Positions 38,501 through 46,463 of a stretch of 64,000 nt of DNA are shown here, piece by piece. Every line of letters starts with the position of its first letter. Position 1 is the stretch's first letter. Made by a program: the position numbers and the translations under genes. The DNA is from Clostridium ljungdahlii (GTDB lineage Bacteria > Bacillota > Clostridia > Clostridiales > Clostridiaceae). The stretch lies in the NCBI RefSeq assembly GCF_001636845.1, contig NZ_LITT01000023.1, positions 1 to 64,000 on the forward strand, read 5' to 3'. The notes under the pieces were generated by a model. It was given only the letters and a program-made list of their open reading frames with translations. It was not told the origin of the DNA and searched no databases.

Positions 38501-39657
38501 GGGCTAAGAGAGCGGTTATAGTAGGGGATGACAAACAAATAAGTCCAGAAACTATAGGTATTGATCAGAATGTAGTGCATGATTTAATAGATAAGTATTT
38601 GGAAAATATACCTCAAAAAGAATGGTTTGATCTCCAAGTTAGTTTGTATGATACAGCACTTAGGGTATTTCCAAGCAGATTAATGTTGAAGGAACATTTC
38701 AGATGCGTACCGGAAATAATAAATTTCAGTAATGATTTAAGCTACTCAGGTGAAATAGTACCTCTTAGATATCCTAAAATATATGAAAAATTTTATCCAG
38801 CGATAAACGCTGTTAAAGTAAATGGAGGGGTTAGAGATTCATCTAAGCCTATAAATGTTAAGGAAGCTGAATGCTTGGTAGACAAGGTTGTTTCCTGCTG
38901 CAGGGATAAAAGATATTCTAATATGTCTATGGGTGTTATATCTTTACTTGGGGAACCTCAAGGTCATCTTATAGAAAATATGCTTAGAGAAAAAATAGGT
39001 GTAGAAGAGATGATAAATAGAAAGCTTATATGTGGAGATGCTTACTCTTTCCAAGGTGACGAACGGGATATAATGTTTTTATCTATGGTTATTTCAAAGG
39101 ATGTAAAATTTGCTCCACTTACTAAAGAAAATGACATGAGGAGATTTAATGTAGCTGCAAGTAGAGCTAGAAATCAGATGTGGCTATTTCATTCAATAGA
39201 TTTAGAAGATTTAAATGAGGAATGTATGCGTTATTCTCTTTTAAATTACTTCCTAAATTATAATAAATATAATGTTAAAAATAAAAGTATGGAATATGTA
39301 TTTCAATCTAGATTTCAAAAAGATGTGTATGGCATTATAAAGAACAAGGGATATAAAATTGTGCCTGAGGTAAAAATAGGTAAGTACAAAATAGATTTTG
39401 TTGTGGAGGACGTAAGGAATAGGGTTGCAATTATATGTGATAGTGAGTTGTCTCAGAAAAATTACAGCTCTAAGGAAATTATGGAAACGCAATTAGACTT
39501 AGAAAGATTGGGTTGGATATTTTATAAGATAAGAGAAGGAGAATTTTATTATAATCCTGAAAGGGTTATGGAAAGACTTTGGAATAAACTAAATAATATA
39601 GGTATTGAACAGTACAAGTTAGAAGAAGTTCAGAATAAAAATCTTCAAGCTGTATAA
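35572..39657 (+). CDS. Superfamily 1 helicase with C-terminal nuclease-like domain
   Basis: A 1361-residue protein. An N-terminal domain of about 270 residues precedes Walker A, VVQGPPGTGKSHT, near residue 290. A long helical insertion follows (about residues 400-900), then Walker B VIIFDESSQSD near 957, GDDKQISPE, EHFRCVPEIINFS, YSFQGDERDIMF and the motif VI RRFNVAASRARNQ. Residues 1245-1345 resemble the Vsr-like REase_MTES_1575 fold (PEVKIGKYKIDFVV, then VAIICDSELSQ). Where the family normally has E-C-D-G, this copy reads I-C-D-S, so cleavage may be lost. Proteins of this layout include antiphage candidates. It stands alone, behind AGGAGG. Confidence 0.82.
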   Translation: MEYREKIKEIFSYLLRLKKLNEKSVRNVYDYDKLYWEEEFSHMAGCIVGKTVTSENWIEVNKKCGKLYQEFFNLYQENEKNGENFEIVFGHGLIVWNIDKEKILHPVLTTRMKIEFNKAKGSFILIPSGKTRLETSLFEGLKECNMSDIISLADEVSRLNLDPRNIEKIKSVFLNLISHIDVKGKLSQSKFSKKKIDFEQFPVIYNSSVILVRKNSMKLWQVEIANIIDEIDNGYEIPETIKALVDEDVSDYSGTDKSEWKDVSDNLLFPLPANSEQKSIVKKICENYGVVVQGPPGTGKSHTIVNLICQLLANGKRILVTSQTSRALKVLTEKIPEEIRPLCISVLGNDINSLNDLNKAVRKITDNLSMDPEIMDGEVKSLEKELSCCRRNEELLYEKLKKIREREKRNINYEGKEYDIVYIAKWVKDNKDKYCWMKDRIKIDEVMPLSDKEFSLLIYLLGDLDKDKKCKFDSMKNIINKLPDFNEICNKISEYKRLNGQYENYIKTVEGWHIPNDNKCNYEKVLELANICKSKITKLQEKNIWWNVFQDYHNSKISKQTFRDLLCKSSEYMLSLSKINNQIRNCKIEIPENVSKNKFIEDFDILFDAFNEKGKVGKIFMIFHPECKYILEYCKVNGALLKNTDQALIVKLYTQQERIFTALKTMWNNVMEDYGGETINSNLRESEFIAIEQNLDYLDVIINWDMEYKREILRALGKISVPQNIDWHKKETYDYLIKCVNFIKNMNKYNEDKAYIEILKKLIKTTEKLRDLYKAVDNLNIDEVKKILSEFEEIKCVKNKSLKIDELIGKMKKVCPKTCINILDNWTYDKEKFNSWGQAWKWAKWNSLLQSTYDFNDENIGDLIENEKNREKVLIKDIVSKKTWYNQIIKTKESEKRSLFSWAQAVKRIGKGRGKMVPQYRKIAQKEMEKCKKVIPVWIMPLNRVIENIKLSKNMFDVIIFDESSQSDIFSLCALMRAKRAVIVGDDKQISPETIGIDQNVVHDLIDKYLENIPQKEWFDLQVSLYDTALRVFPSRLMLKEHFRCVPEIINFSNDLSYSGEIVPLRYPKIYEKFYPAINAVKVNGGVRDSSKPINVKEAECLVDKVVSCCRDKRYSNMSMGVISLLGEPQGHLIENMLREKIGVEEMINRKLICGDAYSFQGDERDIMFLSMVISKDVKFAPLTKENDMRRFNVAASRARNQMWLFHSIDLEDLNEECMRYSLLNYFLNYNKYNVKNKSMEYVFQSRFQKDVYGIIKNKGYKIVPEVKIGKYKIDFVVEDVRNRVAIICDSELSQKNYSSKEIMETQLDLERLGWIFYKIREGEFYYNPERVMERLWNKLNNIGIEQYKLEEVQNKNLQAV

Positions 39658-39660
39658 AAT

Positions 39661-39692
39661 ATAGTGCCTTAAAAATGTTTTTAGGGCACTAT
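39661..39692 (+). terminator. Hairpin after the helicase gene
   Basis: ATAGTGCCTTAAAAA pairs with TTTTTAGGGCACTAT across two bases, with one mismatch. The tail is ACCTTTAG, so termination strength is uncertain. Confidence 0.6.
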
Positions 39693-39795
39693 ACCTTTAG
39701 TCTTGCAATGATAATAATATTTTAAACAGTATTTCACAATTACAATAAATTATACATAGTATAAAATATAGCAAGTATTATTTGGAGTGAATTTA

Positions 39796-40863
39796 TTGTT
39801 GTATGCACTAATTCTTGCAGGAGGTAAAGGAACAAGATTATTTCCATTGTCTAGAGCTAAAAATCCAAAACAATTTTTAAAAATTGTAAATAATAAAAGT
39901 TTTTTAAGAAATACTGTAGATAGGATCAAGCCTTTAGTTAATACAAATAATATATATGTGGTTACCAATGAAGAATATATAGACAGAGTTCAAGCAGAAC
40001 TTCCGGATATAAGTAGAAATAATATATTTGCAGAACCAGAAAATAAAGAAACAGCCACCTGTATAGGATTTTCGGCGGTGAAATTGTTAAAAAAGGATCC
40101 TTTAGCTACCATGATAATTTTGCCTTCAGATCATTATATAGAAAGTGAAAAATTATTTATAGATACCATAAATAAAGCGGTGGAAATTGCAGAAAAGAAA
40201 AAAGGACTTGTAACCATTGGAGTTAAACCCATAAGACCTGAAACAGGATATGGCTATATTGAAATGGGCGAAAAAATAAATATAGGAGTTAATGCTTTTA
40301 AAGTAGAAAGATTTTTAGAAAAGCCTAATATAGAAGTTGCAAAAGATTTAATATTAAAAGGAACCTATTTATGGAACAGTGGTATGTTTGTGTGGAGGGT
40401 GGATGTTTTTTTAAGAGAAATGCAGAAGTACCTTCCTAAAATGTATAAGAGTATGGCTCTTATATATAAAAGCCTGGATACTAAACAGGAGGCAAAGGTA
40501 ATACAGGAACAATATAAACGTATAGATGGAATATCTGTAGATTTTGGGATAATGCAAAAAACAAGAAAAGCTTATGTCATTAAATGTGAATTTTTATGGG
40601 ATGACATAGGTACTTTTACTGCGTTAGGAAGGTTTCTTAAGGATGTAAAGGGTAATAATGTAAAGGGAAATACTGTAATAGAGTCCAGTGAAAGTTGTAC
40701 TGTATTTGGAGGTGATAAACTTATAATAGTATTTGGGGTTAAGGATTTGATAGTGATAGATTCTGAAGATGTTCTTTTGATTATGGACAAAAATAGAGAT
40801 CAGGAGGTAAAATATCTAGTAGATGTCTTAAAAAATAAAAGTAACTTAAAAAAATACATTTAA
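39796..40863 (+). CDS. manC: Mannose-1-phosphate guanylyltransferase
   Basis: Makes GDP-mannose from mannose 1-phosphate and GTP, a precursor for surface glycans. About 355 residues of the nucleotidyltransferase fold. The start signature ALILAGGKGTRLFPLSRAKN, then PKQFLKI, FAEPENKETATCIG, ILPSDHYI and FLEKPNIEVAKD, are typical of ManC/RfbM enzymes without the isomerase domain. TTG at 39796 or 39799 fits GGAGTGA at 39784-39790. The GTG at 39787 overlaps that SD site. No pathway genes are adjacent. The coat glycosyltransferases 7-12 kb downstream could use the product, which is inference. Confidence 0.9.
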   Translation: MLYALILAGGKGTRLFPLSRAKNPKQFLKIVNNKSFLRNTVDRIKPLVNTNNIYVVTNEEYIDRVQAELPDISRNNIFAEPENKETATCIGFSAVKLLKKDPLATMIILPSDHYIESEKLFIDTINKAVEIAEKKKGLVTIGVKPIRPETGYGYIEMGEKINIGVNAFKVERFLEKPNIEVAKDLILKGTYLWNSGMFVWRVDVFLREMQKYLPKMYKSMALIYKSLDTKQEAKVIQEQYKRIDGISVDFGIMQKTRKAYVIKCEFLWDDIGTFTALGRFLKDVKGNNVKGNTVIESSESCTVFGGDKLIIVFGVKDLIVIDSEDVLLIMDKNRDQEVKYLVDVLKNKSNLKKYI

Positions 40864-40936
40864 TAAAAAATCTATAGATTTAAGATATGAAGGTAGTTTG
40901 CATTTAAAAGATAATGTCAGTAAGTTTGTACAAATA

Positions 40937-41188
40937 TCAAAGTTGCTGGCAGTTTTTTATTAAATTCAATTTATTTTGACGGGTCATTTTCTTTATGGCA
41001 AATTCCCTATGTAAAGCTTCATTTTTTGAGTCATATTCCTCAAAGTAAATCAATTTTACAGGAAGTCTTCCCCTAGTATATTTTGCACCTTTTCCCTTGT
41101 TATGAACTGATATTCTTTTTTCTAAATCGTTAGTGTAACCTGTATAAAATGTTCCATCACTGCATTTTAATATATATACATAATTCAT
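40937..41188 (-). CDS. GIY-YIG domain protein
   Basis: A compact 83-residue GIY-YIG nuclease-superfamily protein (YhbQ/UPF0213 type). It has [19 protein letters not shown] with the Tyr pair, [18 protein letters not shown] with the catalytic-type Arg, and [21 protein letters not shown] with the metal-binding Glu. Such proteins are thought to act on DNA, but their role is uncertain. It lies 21 bases downstream of the 3-methyladenine glycosylase gene on the same strand, so a shared transcript and a DNA-repair link are plausible. Confidence 0.92.
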   Translation of the reverse strand: MNYVYILKCSDGTFYTGYTNDLEKRISVHNKGKGAKYTRGRLPVKLIYFEEYDSKNEALHREFAIKKMTRQNKLNLIKNCQQL

Positions 41189-41209
41189 TTTTTAATCTCT
41201 TTCATAAGC

Positions 41210-41824
41210 TTATTTTACAGACACATAATTATTATCTTCTATATAAAATCGCCAGTGGTAATCTGCAGCTTCTTCTGCATAATCTACACCTATACGTTTA
41301 GACTTTTTTATGCTGATATTCTCAATATCATTTCCTTCGATATACAAATCACCTTTACAAAGATCTTTTCTATTCTGACTTTTGTCTATGAGAAGCGCCT
41401 TGCATAGTTTCCCAGGGCCATTGGTTAAATTCTTAATTTGACGTTTATTTAATAGGTTGTATTCTTTTTCATATCTGTTCAAGGACATATCTTCTAGACA
41501 AGTGAGAGGTTCTAGGGCTCTTATAAGGACTCCTTCAGGGATACCTTCACTTTCAGTTACTACATTGAAGCAATAGTACATTCCATATATCATAAATACA
41601 TAGGAAAAACCACAGGGCCCATACAGTGCTTCTGTTCGTTTAGTACGTCTGTTTCCATAAGCATGAGCAGCTTTATCTATAATTCCTTTATAAGCTTCTG
41701 TTTCTACTATTTTTCCAGACAATTTTTTACCGTTTATTTCATGAACTAGTACTTTACCTAAGAGATTTTTTGCTACGGATAAAGTATCTCTTCCGTAAAA
41801 ATCTCTATCTAATTTCTTAGACAA
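41210..41824 (-). CDS. 3-methyladenine DNA glycosylase (AAG/MPG family)
   Basis: Removes alkylated purines from DNA. The 204-residue protein has the family blocks DFYGRDTLSVAKNLLGK, GKIVETEAYKGIIDKAAHAY with the catalytic Glu near residue 42, FMIYGMYYCFNVVTE, GVLIRALEPL and NGPGKLCKAL. TTG is the start, behind GGGAGG. It is transcribed away from larC. The shared upstream region holds a perfect 17-bp palindrome. Confidence 0.93.
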   Translation of the reverse strand: MSKKLDRDFYGRDTLSVAKNLLGKVLVHEINGKKLSGKIVETEAYKGIIDKAAHAYGNRRTKRTEALYGPCGFSYVFMIYGMYYCFNVVTESEGIPEGVLIRALEPLTCLEDMSLNRYEKEYNLLNKRQIKNLTNGPGKLCKALLIDKSQNRKDLCKGDLYIEGNDIENISIKKSKRIGVDYAEEAADYHWRFYIEDNNYVSVK

Positions 41825-41839
41825 ATTATGCAGCCTCCC

Positions 41840-41877
41840 TTAGTCTTATATGATATTATTATATCATATAAGACTAA
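41840..41877. promoter_or_regulatory. Perfect palindrome between divergent genes (candidate operator)
   Basis: TAGTCTTATATGATAT (41841-41856) and ATATCATATAAGACTA (41861-41876) are exact reverse complements around TATT, with one more matched T/A pair outside. It lies between the glycosylase start (41824, minus) and larC (41936, plus). It could be an operator or a transcript-end hairpin. No regulator is identified. Confidence 0.5.
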
Positions 41878-41935
41878 TAATTATGTTATAGGGATTTTAA
41901 ACTAGAAAATCTTTATGGAGTGGGAGATTAAAATT

Positions 41936-43213
41936 ATGAAAATACTTTATTATGATTGCTTTTCTGGAATAAGTGGGGACATGAATTTAGGGGCTTTAAT
42001 AGATGCTGGAGTAGATAAGGACTATTTAACTTTTGAATTATCAAAGCTTAATGTGGATGGTTATGAGATTAATATTAAAAAGGATGTAAAAAATGGTATA
42101 TCAGGAACTAAAGTAGATGTAATTTTGAAAAATAATTCTGTGTGTGAACATCATCATAGAAATTTAGAATATATAGAAAACATGATAAGTTCAAGCAGTT
42201 TAAGTTCTAAAGTTAAGGAAATAAGTAAGGGAATTTTTAAAGAAGTAGCGCAAGCTGAAGCAAAGGTGCACAGTAAACCTATAAATGAAGTTCACTTTCA
42301 TGAAGTTGGGGCAGTGGATTCTATAGTAGACATTGTCGGAGCTGCTATATGTTTTGATTATTTGAATGTGGATAAAGTGGAAGCTTCCAAGGTGGAAGTT
42401 GGTAGTGGGTTTGTAAAATGTGCTCATGGTATATTACCTGTGCCAGCACCTGCTACAGCAGAGATATTAAAAAATGTTCCTATAGAATCTAAAGTAAATT
42501 TTGAAGCCACTACACCAACAGGTGCAGCTATTTTATCTTATATGTGCTCAAATTTTACTTCGGATAAGGATTTTAAAGTAACAAAAATAGGATATGGAAT
42601 AGGGACTAAGGATAACGATGATATTCCAAATGTTTTGAGAGTTTTTATAGGAGAACCTATATCTTATGAAAAGAATAGCCATAAGGATTGTTATTGGAAT
42701 AAAGATGAGAAAACTGAATATATATTAGATAGAAGAAACATGGATAAATCTAGCTTTAAAGATGAATTAGGATGTATTAGAGAAGAAGCGCAGGTTATAG
42801 AATGCAACATAGATGATATGAATCCTGAAAAATATCAATATATAATAGATAAATTGTTACAAATAGGAGCTTTAGATGCGTACTTGACTCCCATAATAAT
42901 GAAGAAGGGAAGGCCGGCAGTAAAATTGAGTGTGCTTTATAAGGATGAAGCAGAAGAAGAGATTAGAGACGTTATTTTAACAGAAACTACTACTTTGGGA
43001 TTTAGAAAATATAAAATAGAAAGGAATATGTTATATAGAGATTTTACAAAGGTAGTTACAAAGTATGGTCAAGTAAATGTAAAAAATGCTTATTATAAAG
43101 GCAAAAAAATAAAAAGCAAAATTGAATATGAGGATTGTAAGAAACTTGCTTTAAAAAATAAAATAAGTATAGATGAAATATATAGGGAGGTTATATCTAA
43201 AACATTTAAATGA
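41936..43213 (+). CDS. larC: LarC, nickel-pincer cofactor cyclometallase (single frame)
   Basis: LarC inserts nickel into the pincer nucleotide cofactor used by lactate racemase-type enzymes. About 425 residues: ILYYDCFSGISGDMNLGALID at the start, the His-rich CEHHHRNLEYIE, NEVHFHEVGAVDSIVDIVG near 115, FEATTPTGAAIL, and the C-terminal LarC2 part with VIECNIDDMNPE and PIIMKKGRPAVKLSVL. In Lactobacillus plantarum the two parts are joined by programmed frameshifting. Here the frame is continuous. The ATG at 41936 is used, after GGAGTGGGAG. larA, larB and larE are not in the window. Confidence 0.92.
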   Translation: MKILYYDCFSGISGDMNLGALIDAGVDKDYLTFELSKLNVDGYEINIKKDVKNGISGTKVDVILKNNSVCEHHHRNLEYIENMISSSSLSSKVKEISKGIFKEVAQAEAKVHSKPINEVHFHEVGAVDSIVDIVGAAICFDYLNVDKVEASKVEVGSGFVKCAHGILPVPAPATAEILKNVPIESKVNFEATTPTGAAILSYMCSNFTSDKDFKVTKIGYGIGTKDNDDIPNVLRVFIGEPISYEKNSHKDCYWNKDEKTEYILDRRNMDKSSFKDELGCIREEAQVIECNIDDMNPEKYQYIIDKLLQIGALDAYLTPIIMKKGRPAVKLSVLYKDEAEEEIRDVILTETTTLGFRKYKIERNMLYRDFTKVVTKYGQVNVKNAYYKGKKIKSKIEYEDCKKLALKNKISIDEIYREVISKTFK

Positions 43214-43527
43214 AAAAGTTCAGGATAAAATGAATTGTACAATATTAAGCAGGAATTATTGAATATTTGCATATAAAATTAATATAATATTATTTTAGAT
43301 TATATTAATTTTATTAAATGTTGTTATGCTAATAAATGCATCTAATGTTATTTTATTGACAAATAACTGCTAAAAGGTATAATTATGGTATGCGACTTAA
43401 ATAATTCATATTGTTTAATAGAAATTCATTTTTTCGTATTATTGTGTATTTTCGCATAAATGAGGAGGAGATGGCTATTTTTTAAAGACTTATTTTTTAT
43501 ATTATTATTTATCAGGAGGAATGGCAG
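43214..43527. other. Intergenic region upstream of the radical SAM gene
   Basis: It holds a strong promoter (43356-43383) and an approximately 145-nt leader. The leader includes a GAGGAGGAGATGG stretch near 43461 that is not followed by a usable reading frame. No known riboswitch was recognised. Confidence 0.4.
43356..43383 (+). promoter_or_regulatory. Consensus sigma-A promoter for the radical SAM gene
   Basis: TTGACA at 43356-43361, a 16-base spacer, and TATAAT at 43378-43383. Both hexamers are perfect. Confidence 0.82.
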
Positions 43528-44910
43528 ATGAAGGTAACTGGAATATTGGAAAAGGCAACTAAGAATGCATTAGCTAAAGCCGGTGTAGAATTGCTGAATA
43601 AAGACCCAGAAGAAAGCCTTGATAAGCTGTTTGCTTTGATTAAGAAAACAGTAAAAAAAGACGAAGAGAATTTAGCTAGAGTAGAAAGAGTTCAGGAATT
43701 ATACGAAACTAATCAAGCGATTCATAAACTTGTTATAGACATTATTAAAAATTCTAATAAAAAGTGTATGAATAAATTCTTCACTAATTTTTTCTCAAAT
43801 GCAGTTTGGTATGGAATGCCAAAAAGAGAGCAGTTTTTTCAAGATACAGGTATAAAGACACCATTTACAATATTGATGAGTCCATCTATGAGATGCAATT
43901 TAAAGTGTACAGGATGTTATGCTTCAAGTTATAGTAAAGAGGATGATATTCCTAAAGAGGAAGTAGATAGAATTATTGGTGAAGCTAGAAAACTTGGAAT
44001 TTATTATTTTATAATTCTCGGGGGAGAACCTTTTATAAATGATTATATGCTAGATATATACAAGAAATATAATGATTGTATGTTTACACCATTTTCAAAT
44101 GGTACTCTTTTTGATGAGAAATTGGCAGATAAGATAAAACAGCTAGGAAATGTAATTCCTATGTTTTCTGTGGAGGGATTTGAAGAAGAGACGGACAAAA
44201 GAAGAGGAAAAGGTATATTTAAAAAAGTTATGCAGGCAATGGATCTTTTGAAGGAACGAGGAGTTTTATTTGGAGTATCCACTGCAACCAGTAGATATAA
44301 CATAGATACAGTTACGTCAAGTGAGTTTATAGACATGCTTATTGAAAAAGGAGCAAAAATGGGATGGTATTTCTTATTTATGCCAGTAGGTAAAGAACCT
44401 GATGTAAATGTAATGCTTACTCCAGAGCAGAGAATACGATTAGGAGAAAAAATAAGAGAGATAAGAAATACAAAACCGTATTTTACCATTGACTTTTTTA
44501 ATGATGCACCTTATGTTGGTGGATGTATTGCAGGAAAATACTATTGTCATATAAATTCTAAGGAAGAAGTGGAACCTTGTATATTTGCTCATTTTGCAGC
44601 GGATAATTTAAAAGGTAAAAAACTGGTAGATGTATTTAAGTCAGATTTTTTTAAGGAATTAAGAAATAGACAACCATATAATAAGAATTTGCTATTGCCT
44701 TGCATGATGATTGACAATACCAATGAAATTAGAGAAATTGCTAAAAAGACAGGTGCGAGGCCTACAGATGAAGGTGCAAGAATGATGCTTGAAGATCTAG
44801 AATTCCAAAAACAACTTGATAAAGTATCAAAGGAATACAAGCCTTATGCAGAAAAGGCTTGGGAAAAAGATTTTAATTCTGAAGGAAATTATAAAATGTC
44901 TAAGGGTTAA
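43528..44910 (+). CDS. Radical SAM/SPASM-like protein of unknown substrate
   Basis: A 460-residue radical SAM enzyme. A helical N-terminal region of about 110 residues precedes the cluster motif RCNLKCTGCYAS near residue 127 and the SAM-binding ILGGEPFIND near 161. The C-terminal third has more cysteines (GGCIAGKYYCHIN, then VEPCIFAHFA and LPCMMID), consistent with a SPASM-type auxiliary cluster. The substrate is unknown, and no peptide precursor gene is evident beside it. AGGAGGAATGGCAG precedes the ATG. A strong promoter and a terminator make it a single-gene unit. Confidence 0.85.
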   Translation: MKVTGILEKATKNALAKAGVELLNKDPEESLDKLFALIKKTVKKDEENLARVERVQELYETNQAIHKLVIDIIKNSNKKCMNKFFTNFFSNAVWYGMPKREQFFQDTGIKTPFTILMSPSMRCNLKCTGCYASSYSKEDDIPKEEVDRIIGEARKLGIYYFIILGGEPFINDYMLDIYKKYNDCMFTPFSNGTLFDEKLADKIKQLGNVIPMFSVEGFEEETDKRRGKGIFKKVMQAMDLLKERGVLFGVSTATSRYNIDTVTSSEFIDMLIEKGAKMGWYFLFMPVGKEPDVNVMLTPEQRIRLGEKIREIRNTKPYFTIDFFNDAPYVGGCIAGKYYCHINSKEEVEPCIFAHFAADNLKGKKLVDVFKSDFFKELRNRQPYNKNLLLPCMMIDNTNEIREIAKKTGARPTDEGARMMLEDLEFQKQLDKVSKEYKPYAEKAWEKDFNSEGNYKMSKG

Positions 44911-44916
44911 ACCTTT

Positions 44917-44955
44917 AAAATATCCAGAGAGATTTATTCTCTGGATATTTTACTT
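44917..44955 (+). terminator. Terminator of the radical SAM gene
   Basis: AAAATATCCAGAGA and TCTCTGGATATTTT around a seven-base loop, followed by ACTTT. Confidence 0.8.
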
Positions 44956-45049
44956 TAATCAGAAATTTGTGATTAATTACTGAAGTTGAAAGATAATTGG
45001 TATTATTATAGAATATACATATTAGATTGAAATCAATAGGAGAATATTT

Positions 45050-46315
45050 ATGAAGAGATATATAAGAATAACATTAATTTTAGTAATGTTAGTAACGTTA
45101 TGTTTAATGGTAGTTTCTTGTAGTAAAAAACAGAATAGCCAAAATAATGAAAGGGTTCTTAAAGGAAATATTAAAATTGTTACGGATGTAGAACATGGAC
45201 CTCAATTTGAATTTGCAGCAGAGGCATTTGAAAAATTACATAAGAAAGTTAATATAAATGTTAGTACAGTAAAGGATACAGATAACAATGTTGAAGCTAT
45301 ATTTAATGGACCGCAGTATGAAGCAGACATAACTACAATAAATGATAGCAGTATAAGGCACATTATAACTAAAAATTCAGAAAAATTTTTAGAGATGACA
45401 GGTTCGGTAAAGGAATATAAAGATAAATTATTAACCAATAAGATTTATAACGATACTATAAAAGGAAAAATTTATGCTTTACCTTGGGACACTTACCCTA
45501 AAGCCTTGCTATATAGAAAAGATATATTTGATAAAGAAGGAATAGATGTAAATACGATTAAAAGCTGGAGCGATTATATAGAAGTAGGAAGAAAAATAAG
45601 TAAAGATACAGGAAAGATATTTATTGCAAATTCTTCAGAAGATAATAATGATATTTATCTACTACTCTCAAATCAATTGGGAACATCTTATTTTAACCAA
45701 TCTGGGAAATCAGATTTTAAATCGCAAAAGTGGGCTAGAGTTATTGAAATATCAAAGATCCTTTATGGAGAAGGGCTTATACAAGAACTTTCTTCTAAAG
45801 ACGAAATTATAAACAAGGCACAGCTAAACAAGATAGTATCTTTTATTGCAGATCCTACTTATGCTGTAACTTTAATGAACAAGTTTCCACAGTCTAAAGG
45901 TAAGTGGGGTGTAATGAAATTACCTGCCTTTGAAGATGGAGGTAATAGGGATGTGTCTTTAGGTGGAACTAATTTAGTTATAAATGAAAATACTTCTGAA
46001 TCAAATTTATCAGAGGAGTTTGTAAAATTTGCACTTACAGATGGAAAGCTTCAAATGGATTTATTAAATAAGTATGGCAGATTTCCAGTTAGCACAGATG
46101 CTTATAATTTTGTAGATTTAAATAAAAACATAACGTATTTTGATAGTACAATATGGAATCTTTTTGGAAGTGTAGAACAAGGATCATTTAATATAAATTA
46201 TACAAAAAATTTTCCTGATATAAGAGAAAAAATAAAAGGAGTTTTAAATCAAACAAACATTAAAAGTGAAAATTATAAATCTATAATAGAAGGTGTGGAA
46301 ACAATTTTAAAATAA
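45050..46315 (+). CDS. Extracellular solute-binding lipoprotein (family 1)
   Basis: A 421-residue ABC-type substrate-binding protein. It has a signal peptide with lipobox VVSCS (Cys near residue 25) and a sugar-binding-protein layout: EFAAEAFEKLHKKVNINVS, LPWDTYPKALLYRKDIFDKEGID, and KWGVMKLPAFEDGGNRDVSLGG. The wording fits carbohydrate-binding family 1 proteins. No permease or ATPase is adjacent, so the partner transporter must be elsewhere or the protein has a sensing role. AATAGGAGAATATTT precedes the ATG. Confidence 0.87.
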   Translation: MKRYIRITLILVMLVTLCLMVVSCSKKQNSQNNERVLKGNIKIVTDVEHGPQFEFAAEAFEKLHKKVNINVSTVKDTDNNVEAIFNGPQYEADITTINDSSIRHIITKNSEKFLEMTGSVKEYKDKLLTNKIYNDTIKGKIYALPWDTYPKALLYRKDIFDKEGIDVNTIKSWSDYIEVGRKISKDTGKIFIANSSEDNNDIYLLLSNQLGTSYFNQSGKSDFKSQKWARVIEISKILYGEGLIQELSSKDEIINKAQLNKIVSFIADPTYAVTLMNKFPQSKGKWGVMKLPAFEDGGNRDVSLGGTNLVINENTSESNLSEEFVKFALTDGKLQMDLLNKYGRFPVSTDAYNFVDLNKNITYFDSTIWNLFGSVEQGSFNINYTKNFPDIREKIKGVLNQTNIKSENYKSIIEGVETILK

Positions 46316-46327
46316 TTATATGAAACG

Positions 46328-46356
46328 TTTACAAAATTAACAAAATGATGTATAAT
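46328..46356 (+). promoter_or_regulatory. Sigma-A promoter between convergent genes, with LacI-like operator
   Basis: TTTACA (46328-46333), a 17-base spacer and TATAAT (46351-46356). The -35 overlaps the near-palindrome TGAAACGTTTACA (46321-46333), which resembles LacI-family or cre-type operators but is one base short of the CcpA consensus. Confidence 0.7.
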
Positions 46357-46362
46357 ATGAAT

Positions 46363-46441
46363 ATAGGGGATTAATCATAGGGATTTTTTAACATAAATAA
46401 AACCTTTTAACTAGGAGCGTCAGTAGTTAGAAGGTTTTATT
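46363..46441 (+). ncRNA. Candidate small RNA
   Basis: A near-consensus promoter is followed within about 80 bases by a good intrinsic terminator, with no start codon and SD pair between them. Both flanking genes point towards this site, so the promoter serves neither. The predicted transcript contains GGGGATTAATCATAGGG and the terminator stem. Expression is not shown. Confidence 0.45.
46399..46441. terminator. Bidirectional terminator between convergent genes
   Basis: AAAACCTTTTAACTA pairs with TAGTTAGAAGGTTTT around ten bases. T-rich on the plus strand (TTTTATTTTAT) and A-rich upstream, so it can work for both directions. Confidence 0.75.
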
Positions 46442-46463
46442 TTATTAGAATATTTGGAAATAT

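Noticed and set aside
46321-46333. True CcpA cre site
   Set aside because: TGAAACGTTTACA is one base shorter than the cre consensus. It is kept only as a LacI-like operator suggestion.
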